Positions 6,989 through 14,406 of a stretch of 14,413 bases of DNA are shown one piece after another (the first letter of the stretch is position 1; every line of letters begins with the position of its first letter). The notes under the pieces were generated by a model. The model worked only from the letters and a program-made list of their open reading frames with translations. It was not told the origin of the DNA and did no database searches. Position numbers and translations under genes: made by a program. The stretch lies in the NCBI GenBank assembly GCA_900321265.1, contig ONVJ01000058.1:1-14413 (forward strand), written 5' to 3'. The stretch comes from an uncultured Eubacteriales bacterium (lineage in GTDB: Bacteria > Bacillota > Clostridia > Oscillospirales > CAG-272).

Positions 6989-7039
6989 GGCTGTGAAGAA
7001 ACTCGCAGTGCGAGTTTCTTCACAGCCTCGTTGTTTTTT
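6989..7039 (+). terminator. Strong intrinsic terminator of spoVG
   Basis: GGCTGTGAAGAAACTCGCA (6989-7007) is perfectly complementary to 7009-7027, giving a long stem with a tight loop centred on 7008. A T-rich run TTGTTTTTT follows at 7031-7039. On the opposite strand there is no T-run after the hairpin, so it serves spoVG and not the converging ftsK gene. Its inner core (GAAACTCG / CGAGTTTC) recurs in the terminator at 14329-14369. Confidence 0.9.
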
Positions 7040-7044
7040 GTGAA

Positions 7045-10000
7045 CTACTCGAATCTCCCCTGAACGGTGGGGTCGTTGTCCATCTCAAGCTCCATGAGCT
7101 TCTGCTTGTCGATGAGGACGTTTCGCGGTTTTGTGCCGTTGGCGCCCGAAACGAATCCGAGTGCCTCCATCCGGTCGATGATCTTTGCAGCGCGGCCGAA
7201 TCCGATCGAGAGTTTTCTCTGAAGAAGAGAGGTGGCGACAGTCCCGTTGTCGACGGCGAGGTGAAGCGCCTGATTGAAGAGCTTGTCGGCTTCCTGAGAG
7301 AACTCCGCCGGATCGCTGTCTTCCTGTCCGCGCTTGTCGTCGGCGGTCAGACGGTCGGTCTCGCGGTCGATGCTCTCTATGAATTCCTCGTCGTATTCGA
7401 CCTCGGCGGAATTCTGCTTGATGAAGTTGGTCACGCTGCGGACCTCTTCGGCGTCGACAAAGGCGCCCTGGATCCTGGCGGGTCTCTTTTGCGATCCGAC
7501 CGGTACGAAGAGCATGTCACCTCTTCCGATCAGCGTCTCGGCGCCGGGCATGTCGATTATGATCCTCGACTCGACGTTTGAAACGACCGAAAATGCGATC
7601 CTTGAGGGGATGTTGGCCTTGATAAGACCGGTTATGACGTTTGCCGAGGGCCTTTGTGTGCCGACTATGAGGTGTATGCCGGCGGCTCGCGCCAGCTGAG
7701 CGAGACGGATGATGCTGTTCTCGACCTCTCCGGGAGAGGTCATCATGAGGTCGGCGAGCTCGTCGATGATGATCACGAGCCTCGGAAGCGGGATGAAGTC
7801 GGGATCGTTCTCGGCCATCATCCGGTTGTAGTCGTCAAGCCCCTTGGCGCCGACGTCGCTGAATATGTTGTAGCGGTGCTCCATCTCGTTGACGGCGGCG
7901 TTGAGGGTTCCGGCGGCACGCTTCATGTCGGTGACCACCGGGACCTTCATGTGAGGCATTCCGTTGTACATGCCCATCTCGATCTTTTTCGGGTCGATCA
8001 TGATGAACTGCACTTCCTCGGGTCTTGCCTTGTAAAGGATGGAGAGGATCAGCGTGTTGATACAGACCGATTTGCCCGATCCGGTAGTTCCGGCGATGAG
8101 GAGGTGCGGCATCTTGCCGATGTCGACGAAGACCATGTTGCCGCCGACGTCCTTTCCGAGGCAGGCCGAAAGTTTGCTCGTCATCGACTTGAATTTTTCG
8201 GATTCTATGAGCTCGCGGATGAAGACGGTTGCCGAGACTCTGTTCGGGACCTCGATGCCGATGGCGTTCTTGCCGGGTATCGGGGCCTCCATCCTGATCT
8301 CTGTCCCCAGCTCGAGAGCGATGTCCTTCGAAAGCGCCGAGATCGTGCTGACTCTGGTGTTTGCCTCCGGATATAGCTCGTATCTGGTGATGGTCGGGCC
8401 TCTTGAATAGTCGATCTTGCGTATCCTGGCGTTGAATGCCGCCAGCTTGTTCATTATTTTCTGAGCGTTGTCCTTCAGCTCGGAGAGGACATCCTCCTGT
8501 GAAGGGCTCGTCACCTCGTGGAGAAGATCGACCGGCGGGAAGAAATAGACCGAGAGCTTTTCGGCGCGGCGTTTCGCGGCGTCGGTATCGGATGCCGGGG
8601 AGTCATCTTCCGGGACACCGTTCGCTATGTCGGTGGCTTTGACCTCCTCCATCACGGGAAGGCTGGCGTCTGCGGGGTGCTGCGGAGCGGTCTTTGACGG
8701 GGTTGCCGCGCGTGGTCCGGCGGCAGGCCGGGGTTCGGCAGCGGTTCCGCCTCCCGGCAGTTTTCCTCCGTTCAGCGCCGCCGCGACGTCTCTGGCGGTG
8801 ATGCCGGCGTCGGAGGTGCTGGTGCGGCTGCCCCTCAGGACCTCGTCGAGGATATTGACCGAGCTGCTTCCCTCATCCGGATCCTGCGGCAGAGGCTTTT
8901 TCCGGCCGCGTCCGGCGGAGGTCTGAGGCTCAGGGGATGCGGGAGCTTTCGCGTCCTGCGGCATGGAAGAGGAGACGGCACCGGCGTCTGACGGTTTCGT
9001 GTCTCCCGGCTCGGGCACCCTTCCGGCCCCCGGCCCGAGTTCGACGGGTGACAACTCGCCGGTCATTCCGCGGTCTGTCCCGCGCAGAGTCTCGACGGCT
9101 CTCGCGGCGTCCTCTTCGGCTTTGCGGCGGTCTTCCTCCGCGCGGCGTCTGTCCTCGTCCGACCTGCGGCGTCTTTCTTCGGCTCGTTTCCGCTCTTCCT
9201 CTGCCTTCTGCTGCCTTTCTTCGGCTTTTTTCTTTTCGGCGTCGCGGATACGGTCGGCCTCCGCCCTCATAACTTCGGCGGCGTGATCGACCTCTTCACG
9301 CCTCTTTGCGCGTTTTTCGCGGGCCTTGAAGATCGCGTATCTGATCGAAGTGGCGACGTATGACGGAGTCACGCTGAAATAGAACATCACGCATACGGTG
9401 ATGAGCGCGATGATGATTATCGGGGCGCCGACCGATCCGCAGATCGATCTGATGAATCCCCCGGCGAGTCCGCCCAGGAATCCGCCTCCCGACAGTGCCT
9501 TGCCGTTCGCGTAGTTTGAGACGGCTCCGCCCGTCCCGAATATCGTCTTCGACCAGTCGGAGAGCGGGTATTTCTGACCGGCAACGGTCGAGGATATCAT
9601 AAAACTGTGGACCAGGGCCGATATCGACATGACGGTGAGCACCGAAAGCGAGACCTTCCAGCCCACTATCTGCAGATCGACGTACTTTCTCCAGTAAACG
9701 GCGAGGTTGACGAGAAGCAGAGGAATGAAGAAGGCGGGCCAGCCGAAAACGCCGCAGAAGAGGTTCCTGAGCGTCGAGCCGACGATCCCCATTGCTCCGT
9801 CCGGCTTCCCGAGAATGAAGCAGGCGGTGAGAAATACCGCGATAACCCCTATCAGATAGGGTATGAACTGATGTATCAGCTTTGACGATTCGGGGACCGC
9901 CTCTGTCCCCGAATTCTTCTTTTCTGCGTTCTTTCCCGACTTGCCCGGGGCCTTTTCGGCGGTCTTTCCGGACGTTTTTCCCGAAGCAGCTCCGCGGCTT

Positions 10001-10143
10001 TTCTTTGCCGGGACCGGAAGAGAGGCTTCGCTCTCCCTCTTCCCGATCTCACGCATCGCGTTCTCCGCGGCCTCAGCGGCAGACCTGCCGTTCGCCGCCG
10101 GCCTGCGCGCGCCGTCTTTATTGTTTTTGCTGTTTTTTGCCAA
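7045..10143 (-). CDS. ftsK: FtsK/SpoIIIE family DNA translocase, 1032 aa
   Basis: This is a membrane-anchored, septum-located DNA pump that clears chromosomes from the division or spore septum. Order of parts: Lys/Ala-rich cytoplasmic start (1-88); about four membrane segments (about 92-112, 128-150, 163-184, 237-258); a highly charged Glu/Arg/Lys/Ala helix (about 272-353); a Pro/Ser/Gly-rich linker (about 360-540); and the motor with Walker A GTTGSGKS at 685-692 and Walker B IIIDELAD with D794-E795. The C-terminal winged-helix gamma domain (about 953-1012, LLQRKLSIGFGRAAKIIDRME) reads orienting sequences and contacts XerD in relatives. The start is TTG at 10141-10143, supported by AGGATGG 7 bases upstream (10151-10157); the nearby ATG is out of frame. 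Whether it acts as FtsK, SpoIIIE or both cannot be decided here. No terminator follows on its strand. Confidence 0.95.
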   Translation of the reverse strand: MAKNSKNNKDGARRPAANGRSAAEAAENAMREIGKRESEASLPVPAKKSRGAASGKTSGKTAEKAPGKSGKNAEKKNSGTEAVPESSKLIHQFIPYLIGVIAVFLTACFILGKPDGAMGIVGSTLRNLFCGVFGWPAFFIPLLLVNLAVYWRKYVDLQIVGWKVSLSVLTVMSISALVHSFMISSTVAGQKYPLSDWSKTIFGTGGAVSNYANGKALSGGGFLGGLAGGFIRSICGSVGAPIIIIALITVCVMFYFSVTPSYVATSIRYAIFKAREKRAKRREEVDHAAEVMRAEADRIRDAEKKKAEERQQKAEEERKRAEERRRRSDEDRRRAEEDRRKAEEDAARAVETLRGTDRGMTGELSPVELGPGAGRVPEPGDTKPSDAGAVSSSMPQDAKAPASPEPQTSAGRGRKKPLPQDPDEGSSSVNILDEVLRGSRTSTSDAGITARDVAAALNGGKLPGGGTAAEPRPAAGPRAATPSKTAPQHPADASLPVMEEVKATDIANGVPEDDSPASDTDAAKRRAEKLSVYFFPPVDLLHEVTSPSQEDVLSELKDNAQKIMNKLAAFNARIRKIDYSRGPTITRYELYPEANTRVSTISALSKDIALELGTEIRMEAPIPGKNAIGIEVPNRVSATVFIRELIESEKFKSMTSKLSACLGKDVGGNMVFVDIGKMPHLLIAGTTGSGKSVCINTLILSILYKARPEEVQFIMIDPKKIEMGMYNGMPHMKVPVVTDMKRAAGTLNAAVNEMEHRYNIFSDVGAKGLDDYNRMMAENDPDFIPLPRLVIIIDELADLMMTSPGEVENSIIRLAQLARAAGIHLIVGTQRPSANVITGLIKANIPSRIAFSVVSNVESRIIIDMPGAETLIGRGDMLFVPVGSQKRPARIQGAFVDAEEVRSVTNFIKQNSAEVEYDEEFIESIDRETDRLTADDKRGQEDSDPAEFSQEADKLFNQALHLAVDNGTVATSLLQRKLSIGFGRAAKIIDRMEALGFVSGANGTKPRNVLIDKQKLMELEMDNDPTVQGRFE

Positions 10144-10172
10144 TTGAGCACCATCCTTTCGGGCCCGTCTCA

Positions 10173-10208
10173 GGCAGCGGCCCTCTCTTCTGTATGCCTG
10201 CCGCTGCC
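10173..10208 (-). other. Stem-loop between the P-type ATPase gene and ftsK
   Basis: GGCAGCGGC (on the - strand, 10208-10200) and GCCGCTGCC (10181-10173) form a perfect 9-bp stem with an 18-base loop in the 85-bp gap. No T-run follows, so it is probably not a terminator; it could be a processing or mRNA-stability element, or mark partial read-through from the ATPase gene into ftsK. No convincing separate ftsK promoter was seen in this gap. Confidence 0.4.
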
Positions 10209-10228
10209 GGACAGACGAGGCATGGCCG

Positions 10229-12913
10229 TCAGCGGTTCTTTTTTCTTTTTTCTATTATTCTCTGCACGAGCTTGACGAACTCCATCACCGGTATGATGAG
10301 AATCGCAAGCCCTACCGCGACTCCGAATTCGGCGAATGAGATCTCGGTGAAGTTGAAGGCCTGTCTGAGGAAGGGGACATAGATGACCGCGATCGTAAGC
10401 AGCAGCGAGAGACCGAGCGAGCCCCAGAGCCAGACGTTCTGAGTCTTCATCCTGAAGATCGAACCGCGGCGGGACCTCATGTTGAAGGAGTGGAACATCT
10501 CGACGAGCGACAGCGTAAGGAAGGCCATCGTAGTTCCGTCGCTGCTGACCTTCAGGCCGTCCTCGATAAGATATTCGTTTCCCTCCATCGCGTGACCTAT
10601 GAAGAATGAGGCGAGGGTGATGAGCGTAACGATGAGCCCCTGGAAGAAGATGTCGAAGCCCATCCCGTTCGCGAAGACGCCGTCGTCGGATTTTCTCGGC
10701 TCGCGCTTCATGACGTCCGCCTCGCTGCTCTCCATCCCCAGCGAGAGGGCGGGGAAGCAGTCGGTGATCAGGTTGATCCAGAGCAGGTGGGTCGGGCGGA
10801 GCATCGTGACACCCATCATCGTCGCGATGAAGATGGTGAGGACCTCGGCGAGGTTTGAAGAGAGCAGGAACTGGATCGCCTTGCGGATGTTGTCGTAGAT
10901 CCTTCTGCCTTCCTCGACGGCCGAGACTATCGTCGCGAAGTTGTCGTCTGCGAGGACCATGTCTGCGACGTTCTTTGTGACGTCGGTGCCTGTGATCCCC
11001 ATGCCGACTCCGATGTCGGCGGTCTTGATTGACGGGGCGTCGTTGACTCCGTCGCCCGTCATGGCGGTGATGCAGCCGCGTGCCTTCCAGGCGGTGACGA
11101 TCCTGGTCTTGTGCTCGGGCTGGACCCTGGCGTAGACCGAGTAGCGGTCGAGGTCGCGGAGGAAGTCCTCGTCGCTGATCCCGTCAAGCTGAGCTCCGGT
11201 GAGCGCTTCCTGACCTTCCGAGAGGATCCCCAGCTGTCTCGCGATGGCGGATGCCGTCGCCTTGTGGTCGCCGGTGATCATTATCGGACGGATTCCGGCC
11301 TCGCGGCAGCGGACGATCGCGTCAAAGACCTCGGGTCTTACGGGATCGATCATGCCGACGAGCCCTAAGAAGACGAGTTCGTTCTCCATCTCGGGTCCGC
11401 AGGAGGCGGGAGCCTCGGTTGTCTCCCTGAAGGAGGCGGCGAGGACGCGCAGCGCCCGGTCGGCCATCGAGGCGTTGGCCTCGGCGATCTCGCGGCGGTC
11501 GTCGTCGGTCATCGGGGCGGTCTTTCCGTCTTTATAGATATGCGTGCATCTTCCGATCACGACGTCGGGAGCGCCTGTCGTATGCTGAATATATCCTCCG
11601 TCGGGCTTTCTGTGGACGGTGGTCATCATCTTTCTGCCCGAATCGAAGGGAACTTCTCCGACGCGCGGGTATTTTTCCTCAAGCTCGTACTTGGGAAGTC
11701 CGATCTTCGCGGCCCAGTCGACGACGGCGGTCTGGGTCGGATCGCCGACCGAGACTGTGGCGCCGGGCGCCAGCTTGGCGTCGGTGCAGAGCGAGAAGGA
11801 TGTCGCGATAAAGGCTTCGTCGCTGCCGTAGTGATCGACGACCGTCATCTTGTTCTGGGTGAGCGTACCGGTCTTGTCGGAGCAGATGATCTGGGTGCAG
11901 CCGAGAGTCTCGACGGCGGTCAGCTTCCTGATGACGGCGTTGCGCTTCGACATCTTGGTGACGCCGATCGAAAGGACGATGGTGACGACCGCGGCAAGGC
12001 CCTCGGGGATCGCCGCGACGGCAAGGCTGACGGCTATCATCAGCGAGTTCAGAGATACCTTGAGGAAGTTGATGTCGCCGCCCGACACCACGAGCTCTCT
12101 TATGAGCTGTACCGCGAAGATGACGGCGCAGATGCCGAGGACGAGCCAGGTGAGTATCACGCTCAGCTGATTGAGCTTCTTTTGCAGCGGAGTGTCGTCG
12201 TCGCGCGCGGCGGCGAGAGCCCCGGCGATCTTGCCCATCTCGGTATTCATTCCGGTGGAGACCACTATCGCGCTGCAGCGTCCGTATACGATATTGGAGC
12301 CCATGTAGACCATGTTCTTCCGGTCGCCGAGCGGCACGTCGCCAGAAGCCGAGAGGGCCTCTGCCTTCTTGAGCACCGGGACCGATTCGCCGGTGAGCGC
12401 CGCCTCTTCTGCCTTGAGAGAGAAGCATTCGATGATGCGGCAGTCGGCAGGCACCGAATCGCCCGCTTCAAGCAGGACGACGTCGCCGGGGACGAGCTCT
12501 TCGCTCTTGACCGAGGTCATCATTCCGTCGCGCATGACCTTCGTCGTAGCCGCCGACATCTTCTGAAGGGCTTCGATCGCCTTTTCGGCCTTGCTCTCCT
12601 GAATGACTCCGAGGACGGCGTTGACGATGACGACGAAAAGGATGATGACGGCGTCGGCCGGGAATTTGAAGGCCCAGTTCGCTTCATAGAGCTCGGTCAC
12701 CGTGGAGATCACGGCTGCGACGAGAAGTATGATGATCATCGGATCGGCAAGCTCGGCAAAGAACTTTTTGATAAGCGATTCCTTTTTCGCTTCGGCGAGG
12801 CGGTTGCCTCCGTGGATCGACAGACGTCTGCCCGCCTCGGAGGAGGACAGGCCGGCCGACGAGCTTTCCTGCTCGGCGATGACGTCTTCGGCGCTCTTGA
12901 GATATTCCTTCAT
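10229..12913 (-). CDS. P2A-type cation-transporting ATPase (Ca2+/Mn2+ type), 894 aa
   Basis: This is an ATP-driven pump of the SERCA/PMR1 group moving Ca2+ or Mn2+ across the cytoplasmic membrane. It shows the actuator motif TGES (174-177), the phosphorylation motif DKTGTLT with D346, MITGDH (545-550) and TGDGVND (619-625). Ion-site residues match SERCA at both sites: E304 in PEGL (E309), N687 and E690 (N768, E771), N714, T717 and D718 (N796, T799, D800), and E805 (E908). About ten membrane segments are seen and the length is normal. The ATG at 12911-12913 is chosen because GGAGG (12919-12923) lies 5 bases upstream and family homology begins there. The frame stays open to 13129, but that extension would run through the riboswitch and terminator and is rejected. 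Expression should be controlled by the upstream metal riboswitch. Confidence 0.94.
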   Translation of the reverse strand: MKEYLKSAEDVIAEQESSSAGLSSSEAGRRLSIHGGNRLAEAKKESLIKKFFAELADPMIIILLVAAVISTVTELYEANWAFKFPADAVIILFVVIVNAVLGVIQESKAEKAIEALQKMSAATTKVMRDGMMTSVKSEELVPGDVVLLEAGDSVPADCRIIECFSLKAEEAALTGESVPVLKKAEALSASGDVPLGDRKNMVYMGSNIVYGRCSAIVVSTGMNTEMGKIAGALAAARDDDTPLQKKLNQLSVILTWLVLGICAVIFAVQLIRELVVSGGDINFLKVSLNSLMIAVSLAVAAIPEGLAAVVTIVLSIGVTKMSKRNAVIRKLTAVETLGCTQIICSDKTGTLTQNKMTVVDHYGSDEAFIATSFSLCTDAKLAPGATVSVGDPTQTAVVDWAAKIGLPKYELEEKYPRVGEVPFDSGRKMMTTVHRKPDGGYIQHTTGAPDVVIGRCTHIYKDGKTAPMTDDDRREIAEANASMADRALRVLAASFRETTEAPASCGPEMENELVFLGLVGMIDPVRPEVFDAIVRCREAGIRPIMITGDHKATASAIARQLGILSEGQEALTGAQLDGISDEDFLRDLDRYSVYARVQPEHKTRIVTAWKARGCITAMTGDGVNDAPSIKTADIGVGMGITGTDVTKNVADMVLADDNFATIVSAVEEGRRIYDNIRKAIQFLLSSNLAEVLTIFIATMMGVTMLRPTHLLWINLITDCFPALSLGMESSEADVMKREPRKSDDGVFANGMGFDIFFQGLIVTLITLASFFIGHAMEGNEYLIEDGLKVSSDGTTMAFLTLSLVEMFHSFNMRSRRGSIFRMKTQNVWLWGSLGLSLLLTIAVIYVPFLRQAFNFTEISFAEFGVAVGLAILIIPVMEFVKLVQRIIEKRKKNR

Positions 12914-12936
12914 CAGAGCCTCCGTTCCTTTTTCTT

Positions 12937-12957
12937 CGCGCGGCCTTCCGCCGCGCG
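12937..12957 (-). other. GC-rich hairpin in the ATPase 5' leader
   Basis: CGCGCGGC (12957-12950) pairs perfectly with GCCGCGCG (12944-12937) around GGAAG. It stands between the leader terminator and the GGAGG ribosome binding site, 13 bases upstream of the latter. No T-run follows, so it is likely a 5' leader stability or ribosome-access element. Confidence 0.45.
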
Positions 12958-12978
12958 CAGTGTTTTGCAGTTTTTCAT

Positions 12979-13020
12979 AAAAAACCCCCTGCCCGCAGAA
13001 TGATGTGTCGCGGCAGAGGA
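12979..13020 (-). terminator. Riboswitch-controlled intrinsic terminator
   Basis: On the - strand TCCTCTGCC-GC (13020-13010) pairs with GC-G-GGCAGGGGG (12996-12985), with one bulged G and G.U pairs, around a 13-base loop. Six T follow at 12984-12979. It lies between the aptamer and the ATPase start codon, the standard place for a transcription-attenuating expression platform. In the alternative fold the 5' arm is taken by the antiterminator. Confidence 0.85.
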
Positions 13021-13069
13021 GGGAAGAGACCTTCCGCTTTTCCGCGGAGGCTAAAGTCCCCCCGCCGCG
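13009..13069 (-). promoter_or_regulatory. Antiterminator of the metal riboswitch
   Basis: CGCGGCGGGGG (13069-13059), starting one base after the aptamer's closing stem, can pair over 11-12 positions with CCTCTGCCGCG (13019-13009), the same bases that form the 5' arm of the terminator. Two small hairpins (TCCGC/GCGGA and GAAG/CTTC) fit inside. The two pairings are mutually exclusive, giving a readable on/off choice. Its adjacency to P1 suggests that ligand-stabilised P1 stacks on it and favours read-through; that step is inferred. Confidence 0.65.
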
Positions 13070-13070
13070 C

Positions 13071-13197
13071 AGATAAGTCTTGTCATCGGAGACGCCGCGG
13101 TGCGGCAGAACTCCTGAGGAACGGACCATAAGCCCCGGGCAGGCTTAGTGCTGTTGACCCGCTCCGCGCCCTGAGGCGCGACTACTCCCTTATATCT
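13071..13197 (-). ncRNA. yybP-ykoY family (Mn2+) riboswitch aptamer
   Basis: The family's conserved 5' element AAGGGAGTAG is seen at 13191-13182 on the - strand and the 3' element ACAAGACTTATCT at 13083-13071. P1 forms between AGATA-T-AAG (13197-13189) and CTTATCT (13077-13071). Inside are a CGCGCC-TCAG-GGCGCG hairpin, the conserved GTCAACA stretch able to pair with TGAC near the 3' end, a TAAGCC/GGCTTA hairpin, and a GGAG-GCCGC/GCGGC-CTCC arm. This family binds Mn2+ and turns on exporters and P-type ATPases, exactly the gene type that follows. Recognition is by motif and fold, not by a covariance search. Confidence 0.85.
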
Positions 13198-13202
13198 TAA
13201 CT

Positions 13203-13231
13203 ATTTTATCACATAATAATAGAAAAATCAA
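13203..13231 (-). promoter_or_regulatory. Promoter of the riboswitch-ATPase transcript
   Basis: On the - strand TTGATT (13231-13226) and TAAAAT (13208-13203) are 17 bp apart, and a TG one base before the -10 gives an extended -10. The predicted start falls near 13196, at the first bases of the riboswitch P1 stem, which supports both calls. An overlapping pair TTGAAA/TATTAT slightly upstream is a weaker alternative. Confidence 0.7.
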
Positions 13232-13268
13232 TATTTTTTTCAACAGGGCATTTGTGTAAAGAGCAATC

Positions 13269-13297
13269 TTGACAAAACGCTCCCGTTTGAGTATAAT
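13269..13297 (+). promoter_or_regulatory. Consensus sigma-A promoter of the lipoprotein gene
   Basis: TTGACA (13269-13274) and TATAAT (13292-13297) both match the consensus perfectly with a 17-bp spacer. Transcription should begin near 13304. The promoter predicts strong vegetative expression and diverges from the riboswitch promoter about 40 bp away. Confidence 0.92.
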
Positions 13298-13347
13298 ACT
13301 CATGGATAAACCAAATCAAACTGTAAATGATTTAACGGAGGTCTGTT

Positions 13348-14298
13348 ATGCCGAAGAAACTCCTCTCATTCGCGCTTGCATGCGTAATGATCCTCTCGCT
13401 CGCTTCATGCGGACTGATAAACATCAAAAATCCCGGCTCTGAGGATTCAGGGAATTCCGGAAACGGATCGGGCGGCGGTTCCTGTCCGCGAGTTACATAT
13501 TACGACGGAAAAGAAGGGTACAAATACGCCGCTTCGCTTCAGAACGCGCACCTGATCTACAACTACGGTGAAGACCGCGGCGACGGAAAAGGCGTCGTAT
13601 CCTACCGCTTCGAGTTCCTTAACTGCGAGGATTACCACTATCACTGCAGATACACTCTTGTCGGATACGACGAGGCGCGCAAGGGCAACCTTGACGAAGC
13701 CGACGATCATATCGCGATCGTTTACGACAATGGCAAGTATACGCTTTACGACTTCTACAGAAAACTCATCGTCGATGATTTTCCGATGACGGAGGTCTAT
13801 GAAGACAAGACTTTTCTTCCTGAAAACCTTGGATCAAAGACCTTCCCGATCCTCAAGGAGACAAAAGATTTCGAAAAAGGAACCAGGTCAACCACCGCCA
13901 TCGATACCTACTGCGAGAGATTTGAGATCACCGTAAACTCTTCTCTCTGCCCGAACGCCAAGGGCTATGAGCTGAAAACAAAAATCGTCACTCACGGCAA
14001 GTCCGACCACGAATCTCAGTATACCGATTACAGATTCTATTACGATCCCGACACCGAGATCGGGCTTTACTGCGAGTTCTACCTGACAAACGATCCTAAA
14101 ATAAAGATAGACGACGGTACGGAAGAAGCTTATTACGTCTATTCCAGTGAACTGATGAGCAGGGTCGAAGTAACCGCCTACGAGATCGGAAAGGTGTCGC
14201 CCGCCGACGTAAAAGAGAAAGTAGGCGAGATAATGAAGGGTCACGAGTCTGAATACAGGCACGTTACCTACAGCGAATACGGCGATCTGTTCGAATAA
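13348..14298 (+). CDS. Secreted lipoprotein of unknown function, 316 aa
   Basis: I do not recognise the family. The N-terminus is a clear lipoprotein signal: MPKK, a hydrophobic stretch (5-17) and lipobox LASC with the lipidated cysteine at C21. A Gly/Ser/Asn-rich flexible linker follows (about 29-45). The mature part is rich in Tyr, Asp, Glu and Lys with few hydrophobic runs, and appears beta-rich (for example YRFYYDPDTEIGLYCEFYLT). Further cysteines occur in the exported region. GGAGGT at 13337-13342 lies 5 bases before the ATG, and a perfect promoter and two terminators make it a single-gene unit. Its base composition looks less GC-rich than its neighbours. A role as a surface anchor, binding protein or inhibitor is possible; no function can be assigned. 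Nearness to the metal-regulated ATPase is not evidence of a link, since the genes diverge. Confidence 0.85.
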   Translation: MPKKLLSFALACVMILSLASCGLINIKNPGSEDSGNSGNGSGGGSCPRVTYYDGKEGYKYAASLQNAHLIYNYGEDRGDGKGVVSYRFEFLNCEDYHYHCRYTLVGYDEARKGNLDEADDHIAIVYDNGKYTLYDFYRKLIVDDFPMTEVYEDKTFLPENLGSKTFPILKETKDFEKGTRSTTAIDTYCERFEITVNSSLCPNAKGYELKTKIVTHGKSDHESQYTDYRFYYDPDTEIGLYCEFYLTNDPKIKIDDGTEEAYYVYSSELMSRVEVTAYEIGKVSPADVKEKVGEIMKGHESEYRHVTYSEYGDLFE

Positions 14299-14320
14299 TT
14301 GGCGAAACAGACGGATCCTG

Positions 14321-14380
14321 AAAAAAAGGGGTTGTTCAGAAACTCGTGAGGCGAGTTTTTGAACAACCCTGCGACGTTTT
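14321..14380. terminator. Bidirectional intrinsic terminator after the lipoprotein gene
   Basis: An 18-base arm GGGTTGTTCAGAAACTCG (14329-14346) pairs with 14352-14369 around TGAGG, with one G.U pair. On the + strand a T-run (14377-14381) follows 7 bases later. On the - strand the complement of A7 (14321-14327) supplies a T-run right after the stem. It should stop the lipoprotein transcript and anything converging from the right. The inner GAAACTCG core matches the spoVG terminator. Confidence 0.85.
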
Positions 14381-14383
14381 TCT

Positions 14384-14406
14384 CGGCACGTTACCGTGCC
14401 GTTTTT
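14384..14406 (+). terminator. Second tandem terminator
   Basis: CGGCACG (14384-14390) and CGTGCCG (14395-14401) pair around TTAC and are followed by TTTTT (14402-14406). It stands 14 bp behind the first hairpin, giving a double stop to the lipoprotein transcript. Confidence 0.75.

Noticed and set aside
9100..9270. Repetitive codons in the ftsK middle region as a possible nucleotide repeat array
   Set aside because: The repetition reflects a low-complexity charged protein segment; unit length and sequence are not constant enough for a tandem repeat.
11540..13003. 487-codon open frame on the + strand opposite the P-type ATPase
   Set aside because: It lies fully antisense to a strongly conserved gene and is rich in Asp/Gly/Arg/Val, as expected from the complement of GC-rich codons. 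No domain or convincing ribosome binding site was seen.
12914..13129. In-frame extension of the P-type ATPase by 72 codons to an ATG at 13129
   Set aside because: It would run through the riboswitch aptamer, antiterminator and terminator. Homology and the GGAGG site both place the start at 12913. A gene caller could easily make this mistake.
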